Assembly (NCBI GenBank): GCA_900550855.1 | Contig: URTQ01000025.1 | Coordinates: forward strand, 1 to 12,606 | From: an uncultured Eubacteriales bacterium | Lineage (GTDB): Bacteria; Bacillota; Clostridia; Christensenellales; CAG-917 | Direction of reading: 5' to 3' | Length of the DNA stretch: 12,606 nt | Part shown: positions 6,732-12,606 of the stretch, piece after piece | Layout: every line of letters starts with the position of its first letter | Position numbering within the stretch: position 1 is the stretch's first letter | Program-made: the position numbers and the translations under genes | Notes under the pieces: generated by a model | Databases searched by the model: none | What the model was told of the DNA's origin: nothing | Seen by the model: only the letters and a program-made list of their open reading frames with translations

Positions 6732-8009
6732 TCAGAATTCCTCGTTGTTGAGTTTGATTCCGTCTATTCTTACATCGAAGTAAGGTGCGGAACGGAATGC
6801 GGATTCTTGGAAGTAACCGTTTGCGACAACTTCGGTGTCGGGCGTGTATGCAGCGTCGGTGTCAACGTCTGCTTTGTAGGAATCGAGGGTTTTGCCGTTT
6901 ACGGTGAACTTGGTGATATCGAAAACGTGCAACGAACCGTTCAAAAGTTGGTTTCTGACTTCGACGAGTTTTTCGACAGTGCCTGCCGCCATTGCTTTTC
7001 CGCCGAGGTCGGTGAGTTCGACAGAACCGGTTTTAAGAGTGCCGACCCAGTCTTTTGCAACGGGTTGATTGTTGACGGTTTGAGCAATGAGGTACTTAAA
7101 GTAAGGTGCCCAGTTGATTCTCGAAGAGATGATGAAGGTGTTGGGGCAAGCGTTTACGGTAGAACCGTTGTAGGAAACGTTGGGAACGCCCTTTTCTTCG
7201 CAAGCGTTGGGTGCGCCCATAGAGTCTGCGTGTTGGCTGATAAGCACGCAACCGTCGTTGATAAGGCTGATTGCCGCGTTCTTTTCTTTGGTTTCGTCAT
7301 ACCAACTTCCCGTGAAGGTTACGTTCATCGTGACGGAAGGGCAAACGGATTTTGCACCGAGATAGAAAGAGGTGTAACCGGAAATAACTTCTGCGTAGGT
7401 GTATGCGCCGACGTAACCCATTTTCGCTTTATCTGCGGTGATTTTGCCGCTTTCGATCATTTCGTTGAGTTTCATACCTGCGGTGACGCCTGCGAGGTAT
7501 CTGCCTTCGTAGATGGAAGCGAAAGCGTTGACGAAGTTGTCAAGGTTTTCGGTGTGAGCCATCGTGCCGGTTGCGTGTGCAAAGAGAGTATTCGGGAATT
7601 CTTTTGCTGCTCTGAGGATGTGGGGTTCGTGACCGAAAGAGTCTGCAAACACGATTTTGCAACCGCGTTGAGCAAGTTTCTTCGCTTCGGTGTAGCATTC
7701 TTCGCCTTCGGGGATACCGGTGACGATGATGACTTGTTCGTTGGTGAGTTTGAACTCGGCTTGAACTTCTTTCATCGCGTTGATGAAGTTTGCGTCATAA
7801 GTAGAGTTCTCGTCGTGCAAGCAAATCATACCGATTTTGAAGTCGGCGGGGATTTGAAGTTGAGAATAGTCCGGTGTTTCGATGTCGCAAGCGGGCAATT
7901 TGACGATTTCGACGTCGTCGTCTCTGTCGTTGTTGCAAGCAACCAAACCGATAACCAAAGCGGTTACGAGAGCCAAGCAAAGCACAAGTGCAAATACTTT
8001 CTTTTTCAT
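6732..8009 (-). CDS. BMP-family nucleoside-binding lipoprotein (NupN/PnrA-like)
   Basis: This is the extracellular substrate-binding component of the importer, anchored to the membrane by lipid. The 425-residue precursor begins with a basic n-region MKKK, a hydrophobic core (5-21) and lipobox LVAC, so cleavage before Cys25 and lipidation are expected. The mature protein is a periplasmic-binding fold of the BmpA/PnrA type: KIGMICLHDENSTYDANF near the first strand, then GYVGAYTYAEVISGYTSF (about 219-236), the GSWYDETKE loop (about 255-263) and the QHADSMGAPNACEEKG hinge-side segment (about 279-294). Characterised members bind purine nucleosides. The start follows AAAGGAG. It lies 74 bp after xpt with no clear promoter or terminator between, and just before the ATPase and permease genes. 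Its stop is followed by a strong hairpin. The family is secure and the ligand is inferred. Confidence 0.94.
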   Translation of the reverse strand: MKKKVFALVLCLALVTALVIGLVACNNDRDDDVEIVKLPACDIETPDYSQLQIPADFKIGMICLHDENSTYDANFINAMKEVQAEFKLTNEQVIIVTGIPEGEECYTEAKKLAQRGCKIVFADSFGHEPHILRAAKEFPNTLFAHATGTMAHTENLDNFVNAFASIYEGRYLAGVTAGMKLNEMIESGKITADKAKMGYVGAYTYAEVISGYTSFYLGAKSVCPSVTMNVTFTGSWYDETKEKNAAISLINDGCVLISQHADSMGAPNACEEKGVPNVSYNGSTVNACPNTFIISSRINWAPYFKYLIAQTVNNQPVAKDWVGTLKTGSVELTDLGGKAMAAGTVEKLVEVRNQLLNGSLHVFDITKFTVNGKTLDSYKADVDTDAAYTPDTEVVANGYFQESAFRSAPYFDVRIDGIKLNNEEF

Positions 8010-8083
8010 ACGTTTCTCCTTTAATTTTGCCGTGAGGCGTTATTGTGTTTGTCTATATTCACGCCGTTTTGGCGCAAATCGCG

Positions 8084-8659
8084 TTAATGTCTGAAAACGA
8101 TGTTTCCGTCGTCGTCCATACTGTCGATGAGAGCGAGGCTTTGAACGTTGACGCCCTTTTCTCTCAAAGCGTCGCCGCCGCCCTGAAAACCTTTCTCGAT
8201 TGCGACCGCACAGCCAACGAGCGTTGCGCCCGCTTGCTCGACTATGCTCATAAGTCCGTTGATTGCCGCACCGTTTGCGAGGAAATCGTCAACGATAAGC
8301 ACTCTGTCGTCTGCGGAAAGAAAATCTTTTTCGACCATAATCACCTTTGTAACTTGGTGCGTAAAAGAATAAACCTCGGCGCAGTAGCAGTCCGAGGATA
8401 TATTTATGGTCTTACTTTTCTTAGCAAAAAGCACCGGCGCTTGCACATAGTGCGCGGCAGCGCACGCTATGGCTATCCCCGATGCTTCGATTGTCAGAAT
8501 TTTGGTTATATTTTGTCCGCAAAAGAGCGCAGAAATTTCCTTTCCAATCTCGTCCAACAGTTGTTGATCAATAAGATGATTGAGAAATCCGCCGACTTTG
8601 AGGACGTTTCCGAGCTTAACCTTGCCGTCCCTCAAAATGCGATCTTCCAAAATCTTCAT
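8084..8659 (-). CDS. xpt: Xanthine phosphoribosyltransferase
   Basis: Xpt transfers the phosphoribosyl group of PRPP to xanthine, giving XMP for GMP synthesis. The 191-residue protein closely follows Gram-positive Xpt. LKVGGFLNHLID (20-31) is the base-binding hood region, TKILTIEASGIAIA (52-65) the first core strand and loop, and VLIVDDFLANG (120-130) the PRPP-binding motif with its paired Asp. EQAGATLVGCAVAIEKGFQ (141-159) completes the fold. I chose the Met at 8659, preceded by an AGAGG-like site; the frame extends upstream to 8815, but that part contains the promoter and resembles no Xpt sequence. It is the first gene of a likely operon with a purine nucleoside importer, linking uptake with salvage. 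I find no guanine riboswitch in the leader, although one is common ahead of xpt in Bacillota. Confidence 0.95.
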   Translation of the reverse strand: MKILEDRILRDGKVKLGNVLKVGGFLNHLIDQQLLDEIGKEISALFCGQNITKILTIEASGIAIACAAAHYVQAPVLFAKKSKTINISSDCYCAEVYSFTHQVTKVIMVEKDFLSADDRVLIVDDFLANGAAINGLMSIVEQAGATLVGCAVAIEKGFQGGGDALREKGVNVQSLALIDSMDDDGNIVFRH

Positions 8660-8755
8660 AGCGCGCCTCTTTTCCACAATATGTAGTGGTGTGTGCGGAT
8701 TCTTTATTCCGCAAGTTGTGCGTTGCGATTTGGTTTGCTCTTGAATGATATGGGC

Positions 8756-8785
8756 ATTATATCCAAAATAAAACGGCGATGTCAA
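8756..8785 (-). promoter_or_regulatory. Consensus sigma-A promoter of xpt operon
   Basis: On the minus strand TTGACA (8785-8780) and TATAAT (8761-8756), both perfect, are separated by 18 bp. Transcription would start near 8749 and leave a leader of about 90 nt before the xpt start. No other convincing promoter is visible down to the end of the transporter genes, so it probably drives all five. Confidence 0.85.
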
Positions 8786-8830
8786 ACAAAAATCGACACT
8801 ATTTTGCTTTTTCATTAAAAAATTTTAATC

Positions 8831-8856
8831 GGATACACGATGTGTATTTTTTATCC
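8831..8856. other. Inverted repeat with T-tract in intergenic region
   Basis: ATACAC - GAT - GTGTAT (8833-8847) is a perfect 6-bp stem followed on the plus strand by six T residues, and the flanks GGATA/TATCC form a second nested repeat. It looks like a small plus-strand terminator, but no plus-strand gene feeds it within this window. It could instead be a regulator site upstream of the xpt promoter. Confidence 0.4.
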
Positions 8857-8887
8857 GAAATAACCGACAAAAAGTCGTTTTAATTTT

Positions 8888-8922
8888 CGCGCACGCGTAC
8901 GCGCACGAGCCTGCACGCACGC
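8888..8922. other. Alternating purine-pyrimidine (CG/CA-rich) tract
   Basis: Bases 8888-8907 alternate strictly pyrimidine-purine and are mostly CG and CA steps, with the palindrome CGCGTACGCG at 8894-8903. After a short break, 8912-8922 alternates again. Such tracts can adopt Z-DNA under negative supercoiling. It lies between two strong divergent promoters, whose activity would generate such supercoiling. Any role is speculative. Confidence 0.5.
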
Positions 8923-9032
8923 TTCAATAAATATGCCTCTCTTTTGCGCCCGCGGTTTTCTCTCGCCTCTTGCCGACGTATTTTTCGCCGCGTATATGCA
9001 AAAATTTTACAATCTCACTTTTTTCAAAACGC

Positions 9033-9061
9033 TTGACAGCGATATGCAATACAAATATAAT
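9033..9061 (+). promoter_or_regulatory. Perfect sigma-A promoter of the MATE gene
   Basis: TTGACA at 9033-9038 and TATAAT at 9056-9061 are separated by exactly 17 bp. Transcription would start near 9068, about 48 nt before the chosen start codon. This rules out the longer open frame that begins at 8933. Confidence 0.88.
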
Positions 9062-9065
9062 GCAA

Positions 9066-9085
9066 TATCCGTTGAAACAACGATA
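9066..9085 (+). promoter_or_regulatory. Dyad at the MATE transcription start, candidate operator
   Basis: TATC-C-GTTG - AAA - CAAC-GATA forms an 8-bp inverted repeat with one unpaired C, directly at the predicted start of transcription. It may be a repressor site, as often found before drug-efflux genes, or a stem-loop protecting the 5' end of the message. Confidence 0.4.
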
Positions 9086-9115
9086 CGACGACAAGAAAAT
9101 AAAAACGAAACACAT

Positions 9116-10687
9116 ATGAGCGAAACGTCTTTACAAAAACCGTCCTTTGCGGACAGAATAAAAAGTCTATTCGGACAGATTGACTTGACCAAGGGTTCGA
9201 TAATCAAAGTTATCGTCAAATTCACCTTGCCCATAATCGTGTCCTATCTTTTGCAACAACTTTACATACTCTCGGACGCGGCGATATGCGGACAGACTTT
9301 GAGCGCGGACGAGGTTGCGGGCGTCAACGACACTTCCCCGCTCGTGTTCATCTTTATGCAGTTTGCGTTCGGCTGTACGGCAGGCTTTTGCGTGGTGTTG
9401 TCAAGCAAACTCGGCTCGCACGACGAGGACGGCGTACGCAAATCCTTTGCGACGCAGTTTATACTTTGCGGAATAATCACTGTGGTGCTGACTCTCGTTT
9501 CGGTGTTTTGCATAAAGCCTATGCTTGCGTGGGTCAACGTCACCGAGCAGAATCCCGTCGTATTCAAGGCGGCGTATACCTACTGCCTCGTGATATTCCT
9601 CGGCATAATCGCCCAACTCTTTTACAATTTCATAATCAGCATATTGCGCAGTATCGGCGATTCGTTCACGCCCTTGCTGTTTCTTCTCATATCCACGATT
9701 ATGAACATCGCCCTCGACTTGCTTTTTATCAAAGTGTTCAAATGGGGCGTTGCGGGCGCGGCAGGCGCAACCATACTCACCCAAGTGCTTTGCACGATAG
9801 CGTGCTTCGTTTACACATTTGTGAAATACAAGTTTTTGCGCCTTAAAAAGCAAGATTTCAAGATTGCGTGGAACGATATCTGGGCGCACGTCAAGCAAGG
9901 CATACCTCTCGGACTTCAATTTTCCGTGCTGTCGATAGGTCTTATCGTAATGCTTTCCGAAACCATCAAATTCGACCTTCTTCCCGACGGACTTATGGTC
10001 GTGGGCAACCCCGCACAAAACGGCGTGGGCGCGGCGAACAAACTCATAAACTTCGCAATGGCGCCGCTCTCTGCACTCGGCACGGCAATGGTGAGTTTCA
10101 ACGCCCAAAATCTCGGCGCAGGACTCACCGAAAGAGTGAAAAAAGGCACGAATCAAGCCATTTTGCTCGGCTTCGCGCTCACCGTCATATGTTCTGGAAT
10201 CGGACTTTTGCTCACCGTCAACGCCGCGTATCAACATATCTTTTTGAGCGCGGACAAGATAAGCGAAAAATCCATTTATTTCGGAAACACGTTCCTTTAC
10301 ATCGACTTGTCGCTGTTCTTCATTTTGTCGATGCTTTTCGTGTTGCGCAACGCGGTGCAAGGCATAGGCAAATCGGGTTGGACGCTTGCCGCAGGCGCAG
10401 GCGAACTCATTGCGAGAGTGCTTATATGCACCTTCTTGCCTGCCCTCGTCAACGGCGGCGCAACCAACGCGTATGCGTCCAACGGCGCGTATATCGCGCT
10501 TTGTTTCGGCGACCCGGGCGCGTGGGTGTTTGCCGTAGCGGTGCTTATTTACCCCTACATAAAGCACATAGTCAAAAAAGACTACCGCTATGCTCTCGGC
10601 GAATCCACCAACACCAAAGAATATAAACTCGAATCCGCCGCCAAGTGTGAATCGGAAAACGACAACGATTCGATAGAATCAAATTGA
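9116..10687 (+). CDS. MATE-family multidrug/cation antiporter
   Basis: This is an inner-membrane pump that exports drugs or metabolites in exchange for Na+ or H+. The 523-residue protein has the hydrophobic profile of 12 membrane helices in two similar halves. Family features in the first half are FTLPIIVSYLLQQLYILSDAAICG (36-59), the LRSIGDSFTP segment (177-186), NIALDLLFI (197-205) and GVAGAAGATILTQ (211-223). The second half repeats the pattern, with GVGAANKLINFAMAPLSALGTAM and LRNAVQGIGKS. A charged Lys/Glu/Ser-rich tail of about 35 residues follows the last helix. I chose the start at 9116 because the consensus promoter lies just upstream, although no clear Shine-Dalgarno sequence precedes it. 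Substrates cannot be read from the sequence. It appears to be a single-gene transcription unit. Confidence 0.93.
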   Translation: MSETSLQKPSFADRIKSLFGQIDLTKGSIIKVIVKFTLPIIVSYLLQQLYILSDAAICGQTLSADEVAGVNDTSPLVFIFMQFAFGCTAGFCVVLSSKLGSHDEDGVRKSFATQFILCGIITVVLTLVSVFCIKPMLAWVNVTEQNPVVFKAAYTYCLVIFLGIIAQLFYNFIISILRSIGDSFTPLLFLLISTIMNIALDLLFIKVFKWGVAGAAGATILTQVLCTIACFVYTFVKYKFLRLKKQDFKIAWNDIWAHVKQGIPLGLQFSVLSIGLIVMLSETIKFDLLPDGLMVVGNPAQNGVGAANKLINFAMAPLSALGTAMVSFNAQNLGAGLTERVKKGTNQAILLGFALTVICSGIGLLLTVNAAYQHIFLSADKISEKSIYFGNTFLYIDLSLFFILSMLFVLRNAVQGIGKSGWTLAAGAGELIARVLICTFLPALVNGGATNAYASNGAYIALCFGDPGAWVFAVAVLIYPYIKHIVKKDYRYALGESTNTKEYKLESAAKCESENDNDSIESN

Positions 10688-10716
10688 TAAAAGCAACGAT
10701 TTATATCAAACGACAC

Positions 10717-10743
10717 AAAAAGCAGGCTTTAAGCCTGCTTTTT
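10717..10743. terminator. Bidirectional Rho-independent terminator
   Basis: An 11-bp stem, AAAAAGCAGGC (10717-10727) with GCCTGCTTTTT (10733-10743), and a 5-base loop lie 30 nt after the MATE stop codon and about 40 nt after the stop of the convergent aminopeptidase gene. T-tracts follow the GC stem on both strands, so it can end both transcripts. Confidence 0.93.
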
Positions 10744-10783
10744 GAATTGTTAAAAGTTTTGTTTTGTGCTTTTCGGTTTAATT

Positions 10784-12541
10784 TCAGATTTCTCTCGTCG
10801 CTTTTTCGAGGAACTTCAAATCTTTGCTCGAAAGGTACTTGCCTATGGTTTTGCGCACGGTCTTGTGATATGCGTTGAGCCACGCTTTTTCGCCTTCGTC
10901 AAGCAACTTTACGTCGATTGCGTCGATGTCGAAAGGCACGAGCGTTATCGTTTCAAAAGCGCAGAAAGTGCCGTATTCCGTCTTTTCTTTTTCCACGCAA
11001 AGCACGAGATTTTCGTGTCTTATGCCGAATTTGCCTTCTTCGTAAAAGCCGGGTTCGTTGGACGTAACCATACCCGGCAAAACGGCAAATTTAGGCGTGA
11101 ACGCTCTCGGCGATATATTTTGCGGTCCTTCGTGGACGTTGAGCAAATACCCTACGCCGTGACCCGTGCCGTGCTTGAAATCCATACCGAACTTATACAT
11201 CGGCTCTCGTGAAATCATATCGAGGCGCGCGCCCGTCGTGCCTTTGGGGAACACCGCTCTTGCAAGCGCGATGTGCGATTTAAGCACGATTGTAAACGTC
11301 CTCTTTTCCTCGCTCGTGACTTTGCCCATTGCGAACGTACGGGTGATGTCCGTCGTGCCGTAGCGATATTGCGCGCCACTATCGACCAAAAGCAAGCCAT
11401 TGTTTTCGACTTTTTTGTCCGTTTCGGGCGTTGCGGAATAATGCACGATTGCGCCGTTCGAAGCATAACCGCAAATGGTGTCGAAACTCAAATCGAGGAA
11501 GTTTTTGCTCTCTTTTCTGAACCCTTCGAGTTTGTCTGCAAGCGAAATTTCGCTCATTTCTTCTTTGCCGGCGTTCTCTTTGAGGTAGCGCATAAATTTG
11601 AGCATAGCCACGCCGTCCTCGACGTGCGCTTTTTTCATATTTTTAATCTCGACCGCGTTCTTCACCGCCTTTCTCACGGTCGTGGGGAAAGATTCGGTTT
11701 CCTTTGCGTTCTTTATGCGAGAGAACAGCGCGTAGTTGGTCTTTTCTTTGTCGATAAGCACTTTGCCTTCGATTGCCGAGATTACGCCGTAAACGTCGCC
11801 GTAAGGCAGTACGTTTGTATTGTTTTCCGCAAGGATTTTCTTGCATTTTCCGTCGAGTTTTCTCTCGTCGATAAACAACGTTGCGCCGTCTGCGGACACG
11901 ATTGCGTAAGCGTAGTTGACGGGATTGTATTGAATGTCGCTTCCGCGCATATTGAACAGCCACGCAATGTCGTCGAGAGAGGATACGAGCGCATATTCGC
12001 AACCTTGTTTTTCGAGGTCTTTTTGCAAGTTTTCAATCTTGCTTTCTATGCTCTCGCCTGCCGCATTGCTCGGCAAAAACCAAGCCTTCGTCGGCTCGAC
12101 TTCGGGTCGATTTTGCCAAATACGGTCGATAATTTCGCCTGCGTCCACAAGTTCGACGCCCTTTACGTTTTTGTTCAACGCCTCGACGAATTCGACGGTC
12201 GCGGTCGTAAAATCGAATGCGATTTTGGGCGTATCCGAGAGTTTTTTCACAAACTCGAAAATGGACGGCACGCCTTCTTCGCCCGCTTTCATAAGCACGG
12301 TATCCGTCGTTTTGAGTTGCTCTGCCGCTTGAATGAAGTATCTTCCGTCCGTCCACAGATACGCGTTGTCCTTTGTCACGACCAGCGTGCCTGCGCTGCC
12401 CGTAAAGCCGCAAAGAAACGCGCGTGTTTTGAAGTGGTCCACAACATATTCGCTGCCGTGATCGTCGCTTGTAAACACGACGTACGCGTCAATTCCGTTT
12501 TGTCTGACGAACTCTTGCAATTTCGTAATATCCTGTTTCAT
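10784..12541 (-). CDS. Xaa-Pro aminopeptidase, M24B family, three-domain type
   Basis: This metalloenzyme removes the N-terminal residue of peptides whose second residue is proline. The 585-residue chain has the long three-domain layout: two creatinase-like N-terminal domains (about 1-150 and 155-290), the pita-bread M24 catalytic domain (about 300-530), and a short C-terminal region. All five expected metal ligands are visible: Asp387 (LLVDSG), Asp398 (TTDITRT), His461 (GTGHGVG), Glu496 (NEPGFY) and Glu510 (RHENL). Spacings match the long eukaryotic/bacterial aminopeptidase P. No signal peptide is present, so it is cytosolic and probably recycles proline-containing peptides. The ribosome binding site is weak (CAGG upstream of the ATG). 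It stands alone between its own promoter and a shared terminator. It is longer than E. coli PepP, so I leave the symbol open. Confidence 0.95.
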   Translation of the reverse strand: MKQDITKLQEFVRQNGIDAYVVFTSDDHGSEYVVDHFKTRAFLCGFTGSAGTLVVTKDNAYLWTDGRYFIQAAEQLKTTDTVLMKAGEEGVPSIFEFVKKLSDTPKIAFDFTTATVEFVEALNKNVKGVELVDAGEIIDRIWQNRPEVEPTKAWFLPSNAAGESIESKIENLQKDLEKQGCEYALVSSLDDIAWLFNMRGSDIQYNPVNYAYAIVSADGATLFIDERKLDGKCKKILAENNTNVLPYGDVYGVISAIEGKVLIDKEKTNYALFSRIKNAKETESFPTTVRKAVKNAVEIKNMKKAHVEDGVAMLKFMRYLKENAGKEEMSEISLADKLEGFRKESKNFLDLSFDTICGYASNGAIVHYSATPETDKKVENNGLLLVDSGAQYRYGTTDITRTFAMGKVTSEEKRTFTIVLKSHIALARAVFPKGTTGARLDMISREPMYKFGMDFKHGTGHGVGYLLNVHEGPQNISPRAFTPKFAVLPGMVTSNEPGFYEEGKFGIRHENLVLCVEKEKTEYGTFCAFETITLVPFDIDAIDVKLLDEGEKAWLNAYHKTVRKTIGKYLSSKDLKFLEKATREI

Positions 12542-12573
12542 AATCTGCCTGAAAAGAATCTTATTTTTTATGT

Positions 12574-12602
12574 ATTATATCACTACGCAATTTATAAGGC
12601 AA
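12574..12602 (-). promoter_or_regulatory. Promoter of the Xaa-Pro aminopeptidase gene
   Basis: On the minus strand TTGCCT (12602-12597, four of six matches to TTGACA) and a perfect TATAAT (12579-12574) are 17 bp apart. The -10 box lies about 33 nt before the start codon, giving a short leader. Confidence 0.75.
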
Positions 12603-12606
12603 TATT

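Larger units (their letters stand above)
8660..9115. other. Divergent intergenic region between xpt and the MATE gene
   Basis: This 456-nt stretch holds no gene I can support. From left to right it contains the xpt leader (about 8660-8749) with small hairpins such as GCGGA/TCCGC, the xpt promoter (8756-8785), an inverted repeat at 8831-8856, a 35-nt tract of mostly alternating purines and pyrimidines (8888-8922), an undistinguished stretch, and the MATE promoter with a dyad at its start site (9033-9085). Short open frames here on both strands lack ribosome binding sites and coding character. Confidence 0.75.

Noticed and set aside
8062..8074. Terminator between xpt and the lipoprotein gene (CGCC-5 bases-GGCG)
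   Set aside because: The stem is only 4 bp and has no U-tract, so read-through into the lipoprotein gene is more likely.
8660..8750. Guanine/purine or PreQ1 riboswitch ahead of xpt
   Set aside because: The conserved aptamer core sequences are not visible by eye; only short, unrelated hairpins are present.
8660..8815. N-terminal extension of Xpt by 52 residues
   Set aside because: It spans the xpt promoter, and known Xpt proteins begin at the MKILEDR-like start.
8933..9115. N-terminal extension of the MATE protein by 61 residues
   Set aside because: The consensus promoter at 9033-9061 lies inside it, and the extension has no family similarity that I recognise.
9401..10567. 388-codon minus-strand frame opposite the MATE gene
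   Set aside because: The product is hydrophilic and rich in His, Arg and Glu, as expected for the complement of a membrane protein gene; the MATE family match on the plus strand is clear.
1..12606. Mobile elements, CRISPR arrays, tRNA or rRNA genes, defence genes
   Set aside because: No transposase or integrase, regular repeat-spacer pattern, tRNA-like fold or defence protein was recognised on either strand.

Overview
The window is an ordinary chromosomal housekeeping segment, most likely from an uncultured Clostridia-like member of the Bacillota. The grounds are a groESL pair behind a CIRCE-type HrcA operator, a Gram-positive-type xanthine phosphoribosyltransferase, a BMP/NupOPQ-type nucleoside ABC transporter with a lipoprotein binding protein, strong AGGAGG-type ribosome binding sites, and sigma-A promoters that match the consensus. 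I cannot name a genus. I see no mobile element, CRISPR array, rRNA, tRNA or phage gene, and no clearly new multi-gene system.

Layout: (1) 70-1994, minus strand: groES then groEL, transcribed from a promoter near 2059-2085 with a CIRCE-like operator at 2029-2055. (2) 2196-2645, plus strand: a dCMP deaminase, divergent from groESL, whose promoter overlaps a perfect 15-nt palindrome. It ends in a bidirectional terminator (2688-2722) shared with the convergent permease gene. (3) 2752-8785, minus strand: a probable five-gene purine salvage operon. From a near-perfect promoter (8756-8785) come xpt, a BMP-family lipoprotein, a strong intercistronic hairpin, a double ABC ATPase and two permeases. (4) 8660-9115: a divergent intergenic region with two promoters, an alternating purine-pyrimidine tract and several inverted repeats. 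(5) 9116-10687, plus strand: a MATE-family efflux pump from a perfect TTGACA-17-TATAAT promoter, ending in a second bidirectional terminator (10717-10743). (6) 10784-12541, minus strand: a three-domain M24 Xaa-Pro aminopeptidase with its own promoter at the right edge.

How the genes work together: the lipoprotein, ATPase and permeases probably import purine nucleosides or bases, and Xpt converts xanthine to XMP, so region 3 reads as one uptake-and-salvage unit. dCMP deaminase feeds dUMP to thymidylate synthesis. GroES/GroEL fold proteins under heat-shock control. The MATE pump and the aminopeptidase appear to be independent single genes. Most points worth a second look concern regulation: a symmetrically altered CIRCE, the palindrome on the dCMP deaminase promoter, tandem hairpins between lipoprotein and ATPase genes, and a dyad at the MATE transcription start. 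There is also an expanded linker in the first ATPase domain.
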